Shown: in pieces, positions 1-8,719 of the stretch | Position numbering within the stretch: position 1 is the stretch's first letter | Layout: the number at the start of each line of letters is the position of its first letter | Source of the DNA: Pseudobacteriovorax sp. | Lineage (GTDB): Bacteria > Bdellovibrionota_B > Oligoflexia > Oligoflexales > Oligoflexaceae | Length of the DNA: 64,000 bases | Assembly (NCBI GenBank): GCA_013215145.1 | Contig: JABSRP010000021.1 | Coordinates: forward strand, 1-64,000 | Direction of reading: 5' to 3' | Made by a program: the position numbers and the translations under genes | Notes under the pieces: generated by a model | Told to the model about the DNA's origin: nothing | The model's input: only the letters and a program-made list of their open reading frames with translations | The model's database searches: none

Positions 1-69
1 TCACCAAGAAGTACCTATAAATATTACGGTTCTAACTGGTACTGGGAGCTGAATCCAGCCTTAAGTTAA
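1..69 (+). CDS. 3' end of an unknown gene cut by the window edge
   Basis: Frame 1 is open from the first base and reads 22 codons before a TAA at 67-69. The residues are rich in Tyr, Trp and Asn (ending NWYWELNPALS), which looks like the C-terminus of a beta-rich secreted or surface protein. No function can be assigned from so short a tail. It could also be chance, because 22 open codons is not significant by itself. The following 179 bases hold no further gene that I can see. Confidence 0.35.
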   Translation, partial: SPRSTYKYYGSNWYWELNPALS

Positions 70-248
70 CAGCATTGCAGCGCCAATTGTAGTCAAAACT
101 TGACAGTCGTTATAATCCTAACACAAGAATCTTACTTAGCCCGAACCTTCATTGAGAATATCAGGGGGTTACATAAAAAAAGATAAGATTTTAGTGGACC
201 ACTAATTGCTTTTACCCAACTAGATCTTGCAGAATAGTTGAGGAAACC

Positions 249-1292
249 ATGAAGTTGCCACTGAAAAAACTTGTAACAATATCGTGCCTATGGATGGCCA
301 TGCCTGCTCTTGGAAATGGCTATGAAAGCGAGACCAAATTTGAGAAAGCGGTAAAGCAGAAAGCTAATGCCGTCCTTTCGAATCCAAGGCACCAACAAGT
401 TGCCCTCGACACATACAATTCAGTAACTAAAGATAACGCAAAAGACGTCCAGGAATTCGATTTTTTTGGCAAGCCCAAAAACTTTGGTAATCGTGAGCAT
501 GCCAGGGCAATATTCAAGAACGTAGCTGAAAATGAATTCGGAAGTTTGTCGATATTTCGGAAATTCAAGACGGGACTAAATTTTAACTTCGACTTTTCGG
601 GCGGAAGTTCCGCGAAAAAAACAAAGCCCTCAATCATTTCGACTAAAAATACATACGGCCTGGTTGCGATCGGAGTGGAACCCAACCAAGACTCCATGCT
701 AATGGCAGCCCATAGTCACGACGACTTTGCCCTTGTTGACCACGCTCCACAAGCGAAGGTCAAATGGACAATTAAAAAACTTACTGAAGAATCTTCAGCT
801 GTGCTCACCGATATCCACCTTGAAAACGAAGTTAGCCGATCTTTCGTGGATCAGTTCACATCCAGTAAATTCAAGGGAAACATAGCGGTGGATAAAGATG
901 CTGATCCTGCCAAGGCCTCTGCCCTCCCAGATCAGATAGTCAGCTTAAATCAAGAAAATGGATTTTATTCTCTCCAAGCCAGAACTTCTGGCCAATTTAA
1001 AGTTAAAGAAATCAATCACTTTATGACCTTTAGCTTTGGTAAAACACTTTTCCAGTCTATTATGACTGAATCCCTCAAAAACAAACAGTACTCGTTGCTT
1101 AATTGGGCTCGCTGGAATTCAGTTATTGCTAATACTCATTTCATTAGTGATTCAAGAGTTATCGCTCACGAATTAACGATTTATGACGGTCCAGTTTTGT
1201 ACGCAGTTAAGGCCCAAACTAAAACCCTCGATCCAACCAAGATTTATGACGATGCAAACAATCTTGAATTCAAGTTAGCTGTTAGCTTCTAA
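249..1292 (+). CDS. secreted protein of unknown function, 347 aa
   Basis: I do not recognise the family. The N-terminus has a basic start (MKLPLKK), a hydrophobic core and a small-residue end (MPALGNG) typical of a Sec signal peptide, so the protein is probably periplasmic or outer membrane. The mature part is mixed alpha/beta with alternating hydrophobic and polar stretches towards the C-terminus and ends in Phe (KLAVSF), as many outer-membrane proteins do. The ATG is preceded by GAGGAAACC, a good ribosome binding site. It stands alone between a truncated gene and the PilZ gene. A surface or outer-membrane role is an inference only. Confidence 0.75.
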   Translation: MKLPLKKLVTISCLWMAMPALGNGYESETKFEKAVKQKANAVLSNPRHQQVALDTYNSVTKDNAKDVQEFDFFGKPKNFGNREHARAIFKNVAENEFGSLSIFRKFKTGLNFNFDFSGGSSAKKTKPSIISTKNTYGLVAIGVEPNQDSMLMAAHSHDDFALVDHAPQAKVKWTIKKLTEESSAVLTDIHLENEVSRSFVDQFTSSKFKGNIAVDKDADPAKASALPDQIVSLNQENGFYSLQARTSGQFKVKEINHFMTFSFGKTLFQSIMTESLKNKQYSLLNWARWNSVIANTHFISDSRVIAHELTIYDGPVLYAVKAQTKTLDPTKIYDDANNLEFKLAVSF

Positions 1293-1395
1293 GTGATTAC
1301 CAGGCATGTTTTTTGTACTGATAATATTTTATGTCAACTTGTTTTCGTGCTATCATTAGAAAACGCGAGAAACCGTTGATACCCAGGAGTCTGTA

Positions 1396-1779
1396 TTGTC
1401 AGCTGAAACACAACCTGTTGCGAGTGCTGCAAAAAATAGAGCGAAACGCTATATTTCTCATGCCTTGGTCGAGGTTCGAAGATTCAAACTGCTTCCGCTT
1501 TTTTGCGACTCAGCAGTCCTTTTAGATATTAGCGTGGGTGGTTTTAAATTAGAGTTTACTGGAGAGATCAAGGTTTCCCCTGGCAGCCAATACTGGCTCA
1601 ACATCCCATTGTCACCTTTGGGAATCTATGCACCGAAAAAGCTTTGCTGTAAATGTGAATGCAGATGGTTCGATAGCAGTCGATTCCGTATCGGAGGAAC
1701 TTTCATAGATCTGACCAAAACGGACCAAATGTTAATTGAACAAATCGTCGCAAGCCTTAAGAGTCGAGGCCAGCTCTAG
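1396..1779 (+). CDS. PilZ-domain protein, 127 aa
   Basis: A small single-domain protein with the hallmarks of a PilZ cyclic-di-GMP binding domain: a basic R-x-K-R motif near residues 14-17 (NRAKRY) and the D-x-S-x-x-G motif at about residues 44-49 (LDISVGGFKLEF), followed by beta-strands. PilZ proteins bind c-di-GMP and control motility, adhesion or exopolysaccharide. The start is TTG at 1396, chosen because AGGAG lies six bases upstream; an overlapping 64-codon frame at 1331 is a shadow. Its stop codon overlaps the stop of the convergent lipoprotein gene by four bases. The HD-GYP protein at 8.7 kb could degrade the same messenger, but no direct link is shown. Confidence 0.75.
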   Translation: MSAETQPVASAAKNRAKRYISHALVEVRRFKLLPLFCDSAVLLDISVGGFKLEFTGEIKVSPGSQYWLNIPLSPLGIYAPKKLCCKCECRWFDSSRFRIGGTFIDLTKTDQMLIEQIVASLKSRGQL

Positions 1780-3725
1780 CCAGATTTCTTAACTATCGGG
1801 CTGAATACGTTGGTATCATCACAAAGGTCCGCGCCCATTAGAACTTTAACCTGAATATTAATGGGACCTTCGAACAGAGACTCTGGTAGCAAAAATTCCA
1901 CCTCATGCTCAAATGTTGCAAATGGTGTCTCAATTATAGAACTTTCATTTAACTGGAACCCTCTATCGCTAGAGTCGACGGATACTATATAGGATCCAGC
2001 AGCGCTTTCTAAGACGATTTCCCAGCGGATTTCGGCTTGCGGGTCTTCTGCGAGTGATGCGCCTAGAATCAGCCAGCCAGGCATCAAAATGGCGTTATAG
2101 TAGGTAATGTCGACATTTTTACAGTTGGATAACTTATCATCCTGGTCGACGATGACCCTGGCCGGGATCAGACTCAACCAGTCGCCGATCGTTCCATCCA
2201 CCGCTAGGCTTCTGGGCTTACTAATCGAGCTTAGAGGGTTTTGTCCAAATATGAACTCCGAAAGATCAGTCCATCCATCAAAATCAGAATCCTTCTCGAA
2301 ATCCGAAGTTCCAATGCGACTCTCAAAACCGGCATACAAACCATCCAGGTCACGATCAAAAAACGTTTCGACATTGAATCCGACAATCTCTTTTTCAAGC
2401 TCCCAGTCGGCAAGCAAGTCTCCTGTATAGTCCGCAATTAGATTACGAAAAAAGCAATTTCTCAAAAGTTCGGAACCTTGTGATGACTCACAATCTAAAA
2501 AAGTGGATTGAATCACTTGTAAACCAAATTTATGAATTAGCAAAAGGCTAAGAATTGCCGGGTCGTAGGCGGAAGCTGCGGCTAGATAATCTCTTACTAA
2601 GTTAAGAAAGTAATATTCACCCAGTTGCTCTCTCGCCAATCCTATGGCAACTGTCTGACCAATCACTTCGGAGAATAAGGGGTCAGCCGTTGGATTCAAC
2701 CTTTTCTTAAAAAACTCTTGAAAATCTTTTATCCACGGCACTCTATCGACGAATTCAGCCCTAGTTGATATTAGAAAAGGAAAACTATCCATGGAAATAT
2801 CGCCCTCTCCGGCAACAGCTCCTCGGAGCAGAAAAACATCGTAGGAATTTCGTTGTTCCTTCGTCAAAAAGACCTCTCCTCGACTCAGGACGTCTACAAA
2901 AGATCCATTTACAGGTCTCATGGGAATCGTTGGTGGAGTTATTTCAGTCAGAGATAAAAACTCCCCATTTTCGAATTGATATAGGCATTTTCTGAAACCC
3001 AAAATGTTGTTTGGCTCGTGACTGGAAGGTTCAATGTGTGGCATCGACTGAGTCAGACCTTCAGCCGCGAAAGACTCTATTTTAAATCCCCAGCCGGGCA
3101 ACAAACGAACTCGGTCAAGAAATTGATTAGATACAAATAATTCTACACCTTCAGCCGATTGTGACACACTAGCAAGACGTGAATCTGTGACCTGGTAACG
3201 ATCGGCGGCATCCACGAACCATATGTCACCCGATGAAATTTCGATCGAGAATGGGTTTCCCAGACTGAGATTCTTATTGCTGTGAGTTAGCGACAAAAAA
3301 CGTATAGAAGTGGCACCTATATCGGCGCCTAGGATACCAAAGAACAAGCCCTTGGAGCTTTTGATAGTTTTGAATGAAGTTACAGGGTCTCCATTTTTGA
3401 ATAAATAGCTAAAGGCTGGAACCGATACCCACTCGTCAAATAGACCATCGACCACAACATCATCATTTTCGAGCTGGATCGCGCTTTTGGGTTCTACTAC
3501 CTGACACTCCAAATCGGGCTCTTCCGCTATGGCAAACTGTGAGAGTTCCACCTCCAAAGCTCGCTCAACCTGATCGAATGTTTTGTTTTCAGGCTCCGGA
3601 ATTACGGCTGCGGGTTCTTTACTGCCAGATTTGGAGCAGGACACTACCCACGTTGTGAATTGGCTGCAAAGAATCAAGACGCCAAGAAACCTGCTAACAT
3701 TGACAGTTCTCCTCAACTTGGTCAA
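1776..3725 (-). CDS. large lipoprotein with two DG-x3-D/E-W domains and calcium loops, 649 aa
   Basis: Signal peptide with a lipobox ending at Cys30 (WVVSC), so the protein is probably anchored in the outer membrane. Two similar modules start with VDGLFDEW (near residue 91) and VDGTIGDW (near residue 508), a pattern seen at the start of CBM9/DOMON-like beta-sandwich domains. Between them, at roughly residues 453-490, are two 12-residue acidic loops, DRDLDGLYAGFE and DSDFDGWTDLSE, which fit thrombospondin type 3/EF-hand-like calcium-binding loops. The middle region (about 260-440) is unassigned. The start is TTG at 3725 with GGGGAG/GGAAG upstream. A surface role in adhesion or polysaccharide binding is inference. 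The gene stands alone and is convergent with the PilZ gene. Confidence 0.8.
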   Translation of the reverse strand: MTKLRRTVNVSRFLGVLILCSQFTTWVVSCSKSGSKEPAAVIPEPENKTFDQVERALEVELSQFAIAEEPDLECQVVEPKSAIQLENDDVVVDGLFDEWVSVPAFSYLFKNGDPVTSFKTIKSSKGLFFGILGADIGATSIRFLSLTHSNKNLSLGNPFSIEISSGDIWFVDAADRYQVTDSRLASVSQSAEGVELFVSNQFLDRVRLLPGWGFKIESFAAEGLTQSMPHIEPSSHEPNNILGFRKCLYQFENGEFLSLTEITPPTIPMRPVNGSFVDVLSRGEVFLTKEQRNSYDVFLLRGAVAGEGDISMDSFPFLISTRAEFVDRVPWIKDFQEFFKKRLNPTADPLFSEVIGQTVAIGLAREQLGEYYFLNLVRDYLAAASAYDPAILSLLLIHKFGLQVIQSTFLDCESSQGSELLRNCFFRNLIADYTGDLLADWELEKEIVGFNVETFFDRDLDGLYAGFESRIGTSDFEKDSDFDGWTDLSEFIFGQNPLSSISKPRSLAVDGTIGDWLSLIPARVIVDQDDKLSNCKNVDITYYNAILMPGWLILGASLAEDPQAEIRWEIVLESAAGSYIVSVDSSDRGFQLNESSIIETPFATFEHEVEFLLPESLFEGPINIQVKVLMGADLCDDTNVFSPIVKKSG

Positions 3726-3948
3726 ACTTCCACTCCCCAGCCTTGCTAGTTGTATTCTGACGTTCTTTTGCTATCATGGCACGATCCGGATTGTTCTGCA
3801 CAGGCACTGATTTTGCCGAGGCAGGAAGGACAGAAAGTCAAGTCATCGATAACACCAGGCCACCAGGAGCGCTAACAGTTCTCGGGAAAATCACGTAGAA
3901 TGAAGCCGAGGGATTTGGGTACAAAATCACTCGAAGAAAGGAATAAGG

Positions 3949-5268
3949 ATGAATATAGTAAAATACCGACAAAGTAGATCTGCGGGTAGTGGCAAAGCAG
4001 TTTTTGTCGACGGCGTCCGCACGCCCTTCGTTAAATCGTTCGGAGTATTTCAAAAATCCGATACTCTCGAGCTGTATTCGAGAACGGTAGAAAGCCTCCT
4101 CCGTAAGACAGAGCTTGATCCCGAAGAGATCGATGAAGTCTCTGCAGGCGTAGTCATTCCTCAGACGAAAAACGGCAATGTGGCCAGGGATAGTATCATC
4201 AACCTCGGCTTACCTAACCACATACATGGATACACCCTGAACAGAGCTTGTACTAGCAGCCTTCACGCCATTGCCGATGCCGCAAAAGAAGTCGCATTCG
4301 GTCATCCTGCACTAGTTCTGGCTGGAGGCGTAGAGTGTCTCAGTGACGTCTCAATCGCCTACTCAAAAGAGGCAAGACAGTTTTTACTTTCACTTAGTAA
4401 GGCGAAATCTACGCCAGATAGAATTTCTGTTCTAAAGTCTTTCTCCGCAAAAGACTGGCTACCCAAACCCCCTGCACTTGCAGAGCCTTTAACGGGCTTA
4501 ACCATGGGAGAGAGCGCCGAGATAATGGCTAAGTTAAATCATATTAGCAGAAGCGAACAAGACGATTTTGCCGCTTCTAGCCATCAGAAAGCTTCTGCGG
4601 CTCAGGAATCAGGGGCATTTGACGAGGAAGTTGTCCCCGTCTGGCCATCGCCAAAGTTCGATTGTATTGAAAAAGATAATATCGTGAGGGGTGATACAAG
4701 TGTCGACAAGCTGAGTAAATTAAAATCAGTTTTTGATCGCAAGTACGGCTCGCTCACTGCAGGAAATTCATCAGCACTCACTGACGGAGCAGCAGTGTCA
4801 TTGATTGCCGACGAAGGACTAGCCAAGGATCTTGGTTTAAGCCCGAAATCGAGGATCATCGATTTTACTTTTGTCGGCATTGATCCCCTTGAGCAGCTCC
4901 TAATCGGACCTGCAATTGCCATACCTCACTTGTTAAAGCGGAACAAAATGACTTTTGAGGATATCGATCTTTTCGAAATCCATGAAGCATTTGCTGCCCA
5001 GGTTTTGAGCTGCACAAAGTCAATGGCTTCAGCCGATTTTTGCGAGAAGTACTTCGGAGATACGAAAGCCTTTGGCGAGATTCCGGAAGATAAGCTTAAT
5101 GTCAATGGTGGAGCCATTGCCATCGGTCACCCTTTTGGAGCTACAGGTTCTCGATTGGTCACGACCATAAGTAACGAGCTCATCCGTCGCGACAAAAACT
5201 TAGGATTAGTTGCTATTTGTGCGGCAGGTGGAATGGCTGGGGCGATGTTAATCGAGAGAATTAAGTAA
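3949..5268 (+). CDS. fadI: acetyl-CoA C-acyltransferase (3-ketoacyl-CoA thiolase)
   Basis: Thiolase for the last step of fatty-acid beta-oxidation, cleaving 3-ketoacyl-CoA with CoA to release acetyl-CoA. The acyl-accepting cysteine is Cys101 in NRACTSS. The HEAFAAQ motif, the NVNGGAIAIGHPFGATG signature and the C-terminal CAAGGMAGAM loop with the second catalytic cysteine are all present. The length of 439 aa fits FadI (about 436) better than the shorter FadA. A good ribosome binding site (AAGGAATAAGG) precedes the ATG. It lies 15 bases upstream of the multifunctional FadJ partner, so the two form a trifunctional-complex operon. No FadR-like operator was recognised. Confidence 0.95.
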   Translation: MNIVKYRQSRSAGSGKAVFVDGVRTPFVKSFGVFQKSDTLELYSRTVESLLRKTELDPEEIDEVSAGVVIPQTKNGNVARDSIINLGLPNHIHGYTLNRACTSSLHAIADAAKEVAFGHPALVLAGGVECLSDVSIAYSKEARQFLLSLSKAKSTPDRISVLKSFSAKDWLPKPPALAEPLTGLTMGESAEIMAKLNHISRSEQDDFAASSHQKASAAQESGAFDEEVVPVWPSPKFDCIEKDNIVRGDTSVDKLSKLKSVFDRKYGSLTAGNSSALTDGAAVSLIADEGLAKDLGLSPKSRIIDFTFVGIDPLEQLLIGPAIAIPHLLKRNKMTFEDIDLFEIHEAFAAQVLSCTKSMASADFCEKYFGDTKAFGEIPEDKLNVNGGAIAIGHPFGATGSRLVTTISNELIRRDKNLGLVAICAAGGMAGAMLIERIK

Positions 5269-5283
5269 ATCAGAGGAAAACAT

Positions 5284-7428
5284 ATGACTACCTACATAAA
5301 TTACTCAAAACACGAAGATAAGATAGCAGTACTTTCCATTGCCCACCCCGATAGCAAGGTCAACACTCTGGGTGAAAACACCCTTAGAGAGCTAAACGAT
5401 TTGGTGGACGATATTCAAAACGAAAAAGGGCTAGCGGGTTTAATCATTAAGTCCGACAAGAAAGATTTTGTCGTTGGAGCTGACATTGGTGATATCGAAA
5501 CCTTGAAGAGTGCCGAAGAGACCAGAAATGCGGCAATAAAAATGCAAGGTATTTTAAAAAAAATCGAGGATTTAAAGATCCCGACTGTAGCTGCCATAAA
5601 TGGGCAATGCCTAGGTGGAGGACTAGAATTAACGCTGGCGTGCGATTGGAGAGTTGCCACCGAAAATGCCAAGTTTGGCTTTCCAGAAATTCAACTGGGC
5701 CTGATTCCTGGCGCTGGTGGAACACAAAGAACTCCTCGCATCATAGGAATCCAAGCCGCCCTTGATTTGATCCTGACTGGAAAGCGAATCATAGCCAAAA
5801 AAGCGCAAAAAATAGGTCTTATCGATGCTACCGTTCATGAGGAGCAATTGTTTGAAATTGCTCTTACCTATGCAGAAAAAAAGAGAAAAGACAAGTATAA
5901 GCCCAAATCAAAGGGAATTAGCAACGACTTGACAAAATTCGCAACCGAAAATAACCCCATAGGCCGAAAGGTCATGGAAAGAAAAGCCAGAGAGATGGTA
6001 GAAGAGAGTTCAAAAGGGTTTTATCCTGCTCCCTATAAAGCCCTAGCTGCTGTTTTTGATGGTTTTGACAGGAAACTCGAAGACGGTCTCATGATTGAAG
6101 CTAAACTTTTTGGAGAGCTATCGCAAACCAAAGAAAGTCACAGTCTAATTCATTTGTTTCATGCCACGACCAATGCCAAAAAGAATGACTTCTCGGAGAG
6201 CTTTCAAGCGAAGTTTGATAAAAAACCTGACCCAAGCTTGGTTGGAATCATCGGGTCTGGGTTTATGGGTGCCGGAATCGCCACTGTACTAGCAGATAAG
6301 GGAATCACAGCTCGGTTATCAGATCCAAACAAAGAATCGACGACTCGGGCCCTGCAAAACGCCTACAAGTACTTTCAAAAGCAAGTTAGCAGGAGAAAAA
6401 TCAAGAGTTTTGAAGCTGGCAAGAAAATGGCAAAGATCTCTCCGGGCACTTCGACGGTTGGATTCAAAAATGCTGATGTCGTCATTGAGGCCGTCTTTGA
6501 AGACCTCGATCTCAAACAAAAAATTCTTTCCAATTTCGAGGATAGAGAAAAACAAAATACGGTTTTTGCTACTAACACCTCTGCGATTCCCATCGGTAAA
6601 ATTGCCGAAAAAGCCAAATTTCCCGAACGTGTTTTGGGAATGCATTTTTTCTCTCCAGTGGAAAAGATGCCCTTGCTTGAGATCGTAACTACAGAAAAGA
6701 CTGCTGAGTGGGCCACAGCACTAGCAATTAAGGTTGGCCAGAGGATGGGAAAACAAATCATCGTGGTCAAAGATAGCCCAGGGTTTTATACCACACGTGC
6801 TCTAGCATTTTTCCTTGCAGAGGCAGCCATTCTTTTGACCGAAGGGGCCAGTATAAAAGAAGTCGATGATGCCCTTGTTGATTTTGGCTTCCCGGTAGGT
6901 CCCGTAACCCTGATGGATGAAGTAGGTATTGATGTCGGCAATCATGTCCTAGACACGATGTCATCAGCCTTTTCTGACCGCGTACGCCTGCCTGAAGGTT
7001 TGACCGCTATTTTAGATTCGGGCCGGCTAGGTCGAAAAAATGGAAAGGGCTTCTACGAGTACCAAAACGGTAAAAAATGTGAACCAGACGATGATGTTTA
7101 CAAACTGTTACCAGGCTGGAAAAAAGCCTCTATTAACGACGATGAAATCATCGACCGATGTGCCCTTGTATTCATCAACGAATCCACTCGTTGCCTTGAG
7201 GAAAAAGTCATACAGACTGCCTATGATGGGGATGTGGGAGCCGTATTTGGTCTAGGGTTTCCGCCTTTTTGGGGTGGACCTTTTAAGTATGTTGACCATG
7301 TAGGCGCTAAGGTGATTACAGACCGTCTCGAAAGCCTAGCAGAAAAACACGGTAAACGTTTTGAACCCTCGGAGCTCCTGAAGGAGTACGCAAAAGATAA
7401 CAAGCGCTTTTTCCCCGAGGAAAATTAA
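5284..7428 (+). CDS. fadJ: enoyl-CoA hydratase / 3-hydroxyacyl-CoA dehydrogenase, 714 aa
   Basis: Bifunctional alpha subunit of the beta-oxidation complex. The N-terminal crotonase domain (about 1-190) carries the oxyanion-hole segments GADI and GQCLGGGLEL and the glutamates of GLEL and FPEIQLGLIPGAGG. A dehydrogenase NAD-binding domain begins near residue 320 with GSGFMGAG, and the catalytic histidine is in MHFFSPVEKMPLLEIV near residue 453. Two C-terminal 3HCDH repeats follow (the DSPGFYTTR and GPVTLMDEVGIDVG regions). The length fits FadJ. It is co-transcribed with fadI and converges on the PAP2 gene with a 7-base gap. Confidence 0.95.
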   Translation: MTTYINYSKHEDKIAVLSIAHPDSKVNTLGENTLRELNDLVDDIQNEKGLAGLIIKSDKKDFVVGADIGDIETLKSAEETRNAAIKMQGILKKIEDLKIPTVAAINGQCLGGGLELTLACDWRVATENAKFGFPEIQLGLIPGAGGTQRTPRIIGIQAALDLILTGKRIIAKKAQKIGLIDATVHEEQLFEIALTYAEKKRKDKYKPKSKGISNDLTKFATENNPIGRKVMERKAREMVEESSKGFYPAPYKALAAVFDGFDRKLEDGLMIEAKLFGELSQTKESHSLIHLFHATTNAKKNDFSESFQAKFDKKPDPSLVGIIGSGFMGAGIATVLADKGITARLSDPNKESTTRALQNAYKYFQKQVSRRKIKSFEAGKKMAKISPGTSTVGFKNADVVIEAVFEDLDLKQKILSNFEDREKQNTVFATNTSAIPIGKIAEKAKFPERVLGMHFFSPVEKMPLLEIVTTEKTAEWATALAIKVGQRMGKQIIVVKDSPGFYTTRALAFFLAEAAILLTEGASIKEVDDALVDFGFPVGPVTLMDEVGIDVGNHVLDTMSSAFSDRVRLPEGLTAILDSGRLGRKNGKGFYEYQNGKKCEPDDDVYKLLPGWKKASINDDEIIDRCALVFINESTRCLEEKVIQTAYDGDVGAVFGLGFPPFWGGPFKYVDHVGAKVITDRLESLAEKHGKRFEPSELLKEYAKDNKRFFPEEN

Positions 7429-7435
7429 AACTCTG

Positions 7436-8011
7436 TCAGCTTGCAATGGGGTCGTTACGCTTCTTGGGAAGAAGCGAATGACTCCAAGCAAAGGATCGAC
7501 AGACTTTAAAAAACGTAAAAGCCCAAATAACTCCCAAACTAAACCCAAACAACACATCTCCGGGATAGTGCACCCCAAGATAAACGCGTGAAAAGCCTAC
7601 CAAAATGGCAAAGGCCAATAGAAACCGCATAAACCGATGAGGCCTCCAAAGCATCATAGAAACGGCAAAAGTGGCCGAATTAATAGCATGATTGGAGGGA
7701 AACCCAAATCGACCACCACATGACTTTACAATATTCACTCCCTCTAGCACCTTGCAAGGCCTCATGCGACCAAAGTAAGGTTTGAGTACTTCAAAGGCAA
7801 ACAAATCAGAAAGACCAACAGCTACTCCAGCAATTAAGATGATTTTCCAACCTCGTTTTTTGAAATCAATTTGAAGGCCGACCAAGGCTAATACAATTAA
7901 CCAAATCCAATGACTGGATATCGCCACCATGACCACGTCAAGAATCCTATTCGATAGGCCGTGGTTAACATAAAAGAATAATTTTTCGTCCAAAGAGTGC
8001 AGAAATTCCAT
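7436..8011 (-). CDS. PAP2-family membrane phosphatase, 191 aa
   Basis: Integral membrane acid phosphatase of the PAP2 family, which acts on lipid phosphates such as undecaprenyl pyrophosphate, phosphatidylglycerol phosphate or lipid A. All three motifs are intact: K-x6-R-P (KPYFGRMRP), P-S-x-H (PSNHAINSA) and S-R-x5-H-x3-D (SRVYLGVHYPGDV). Several hydrophobic segments flank them. I place the start at the ATG at 8011 because AAAGG sits six bases upstream and the protein then begins like other family members; the open frame extends to 8140 but that adds 43 atypical residues. The substrate cannot be fixed from sequence; undecaprenyl pyrophosphate recycling is the most common role. Confidence 0.85.
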   Translation of the reverse strand: MEFLHSLDEKLFFYVNHGLSNRILDVVMVAISSHWIWLIVLALVGLQIDFKKRGWKIILIAGVAVGLSDLFAFEVLKPYFGRMRPCKVLEGVNIVKSCGGRFGFPSNHAINSATFAVSMMLWRPHRFMRFLLAFAILVGFSRVYLGVHYPGDVLFGFSLGVIWAFTFFKVCRSFAWSHSLLPKKRNDPIAS

Positions 8012-8120
8012 AAAAAACCTTTTAGAAAAAATTAGTCTTTGACTAGCTGGCCAGATAGTGTTATCAGATAATAAACAAACAAAAAACTGAGCAATAATAG
8101 CGGGAAAAGGGCACAGGGTC

Positions 8121-8140
8121 GTGGGTCCCTTCGGACCCAC
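8121..8140. repeat. perfect hairpin, 8-bp arms, 4-base loop
   Basis: GTGGGTCC, loop CTTC, GGACCCAC. It lies between the small secreted-protein gene and the PAP2 gene, both on the minus strand. Neither strand has a U-run after it, so it is not a standard intrinsic terminator. A second, weaker inverted repeat (GGTGGA/TCCACC) lies just beside it at about 8149-8167. It may be a transcript-stabilising or attenuating structure between the two genes. Confidence 0.5.
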
Positions 8141-8172
8141 TATATCGGGTGGATAGCATTTCCACCACGAAT

Positions 8173-8601
8173 TTATTCCGAAATTGATCTTGAGAGGGCA
8201 CGCAACCGTGTAGACTCTAGAATCGCCTTATTTCTGAAGCTCATGGTCCAGGAATCGATATCAGGATCCGAGTTCAGGCGGTCCAGAGTGAATGATACTC
8301 GTGGTTTTGAAATCCTCCCCTGAAGTGACAACTCAGGAAAAGATATTTTGGCCGAGTCGTTCACTGGAAGCTTTAGATCTGGGGCTATAGCTCTGCCGTT
8401 CCTTTCGGCCTCCCGACCGAGAGGATCCCGGAGTTCGATGGCGGAAGAACTTGCTGCAAGGCCGGCATCCGGACGAATATCGACAGGCCGAAACAAACTA
8501 TCTTGGTCGATATGGTAAACGCGCTTACCTATGGGGGGCAATGTCTCGGCTACGACGTCTAACCCTGCCATCGCAAATATAATATAAATCACGTACTTCA
8601 T
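8173..8601 (-). CDS. small secreted protein of unknown function, 142 aa
   Basis: I do not recognise the family. Residues 1-18 form a signal peptide (MKYVIYIIFAMAGLDVVAE), and the rest is soluble and rich in Asp, Arg, Ser and Pro with no membrane segment. The ATG is preceded by AAGGAGGTGG, an almost perfect Shine-Dalgarno sequence, which supports real and strong translation. It is followed on the same strand by the hairpin at 8121-8140 and the PAP2 gene. Its divergent neighbour is the FHA-HD-GYP gene. A periplasmic location is inferred. Confidence 0.7.
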   Translation of the reverse strand: MKYVIYIIFAMAGLDVVAETLPPIGKRVYHIDQDSLFRPVDIRPDAGLAASSSAIELRDPLGREAERNGRAIAPDLKLPVNDSAKISFPELSLQGRISKPRVSFTLDRLNSDPDIDSWTMSFRNKAILESTRLRALSRSISE

Positions 8602-8719
8602 AATCCACCTCCTTCGAGCCTTTCGGACAGTAGTGTCAGTTTTTTAGACAGTCTTTGGGCAATCCCTGCCTAAGGAATTCGCTTTATTTACCGATAACGG
8701 ATCATCATAAGAGGTAAAA

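Noticed and set aside
100-116. TTGACA followed by TATAAT as a promoter for the first gene
   Set aside because: The two hexamers are separated by only five bases, so they cannot form one promoter. A TTGTAG at 87-92 could pair with the TATAAT but is weak.
3776-3898. 40-codon plus-strand frame between the lipoprotein gene and fadI
   Set aside because: Protein-like composition, but no ribosome binding site before the ATG and no recognised family.
8012-8140. 43-residue N-terminal extension of the PAP2 phosphatase
   Set aside because: The residues are atypical and part of them would be encoded by the hairpin at 8121-8140; the ATG at 8011 has its own ribosome binding site.
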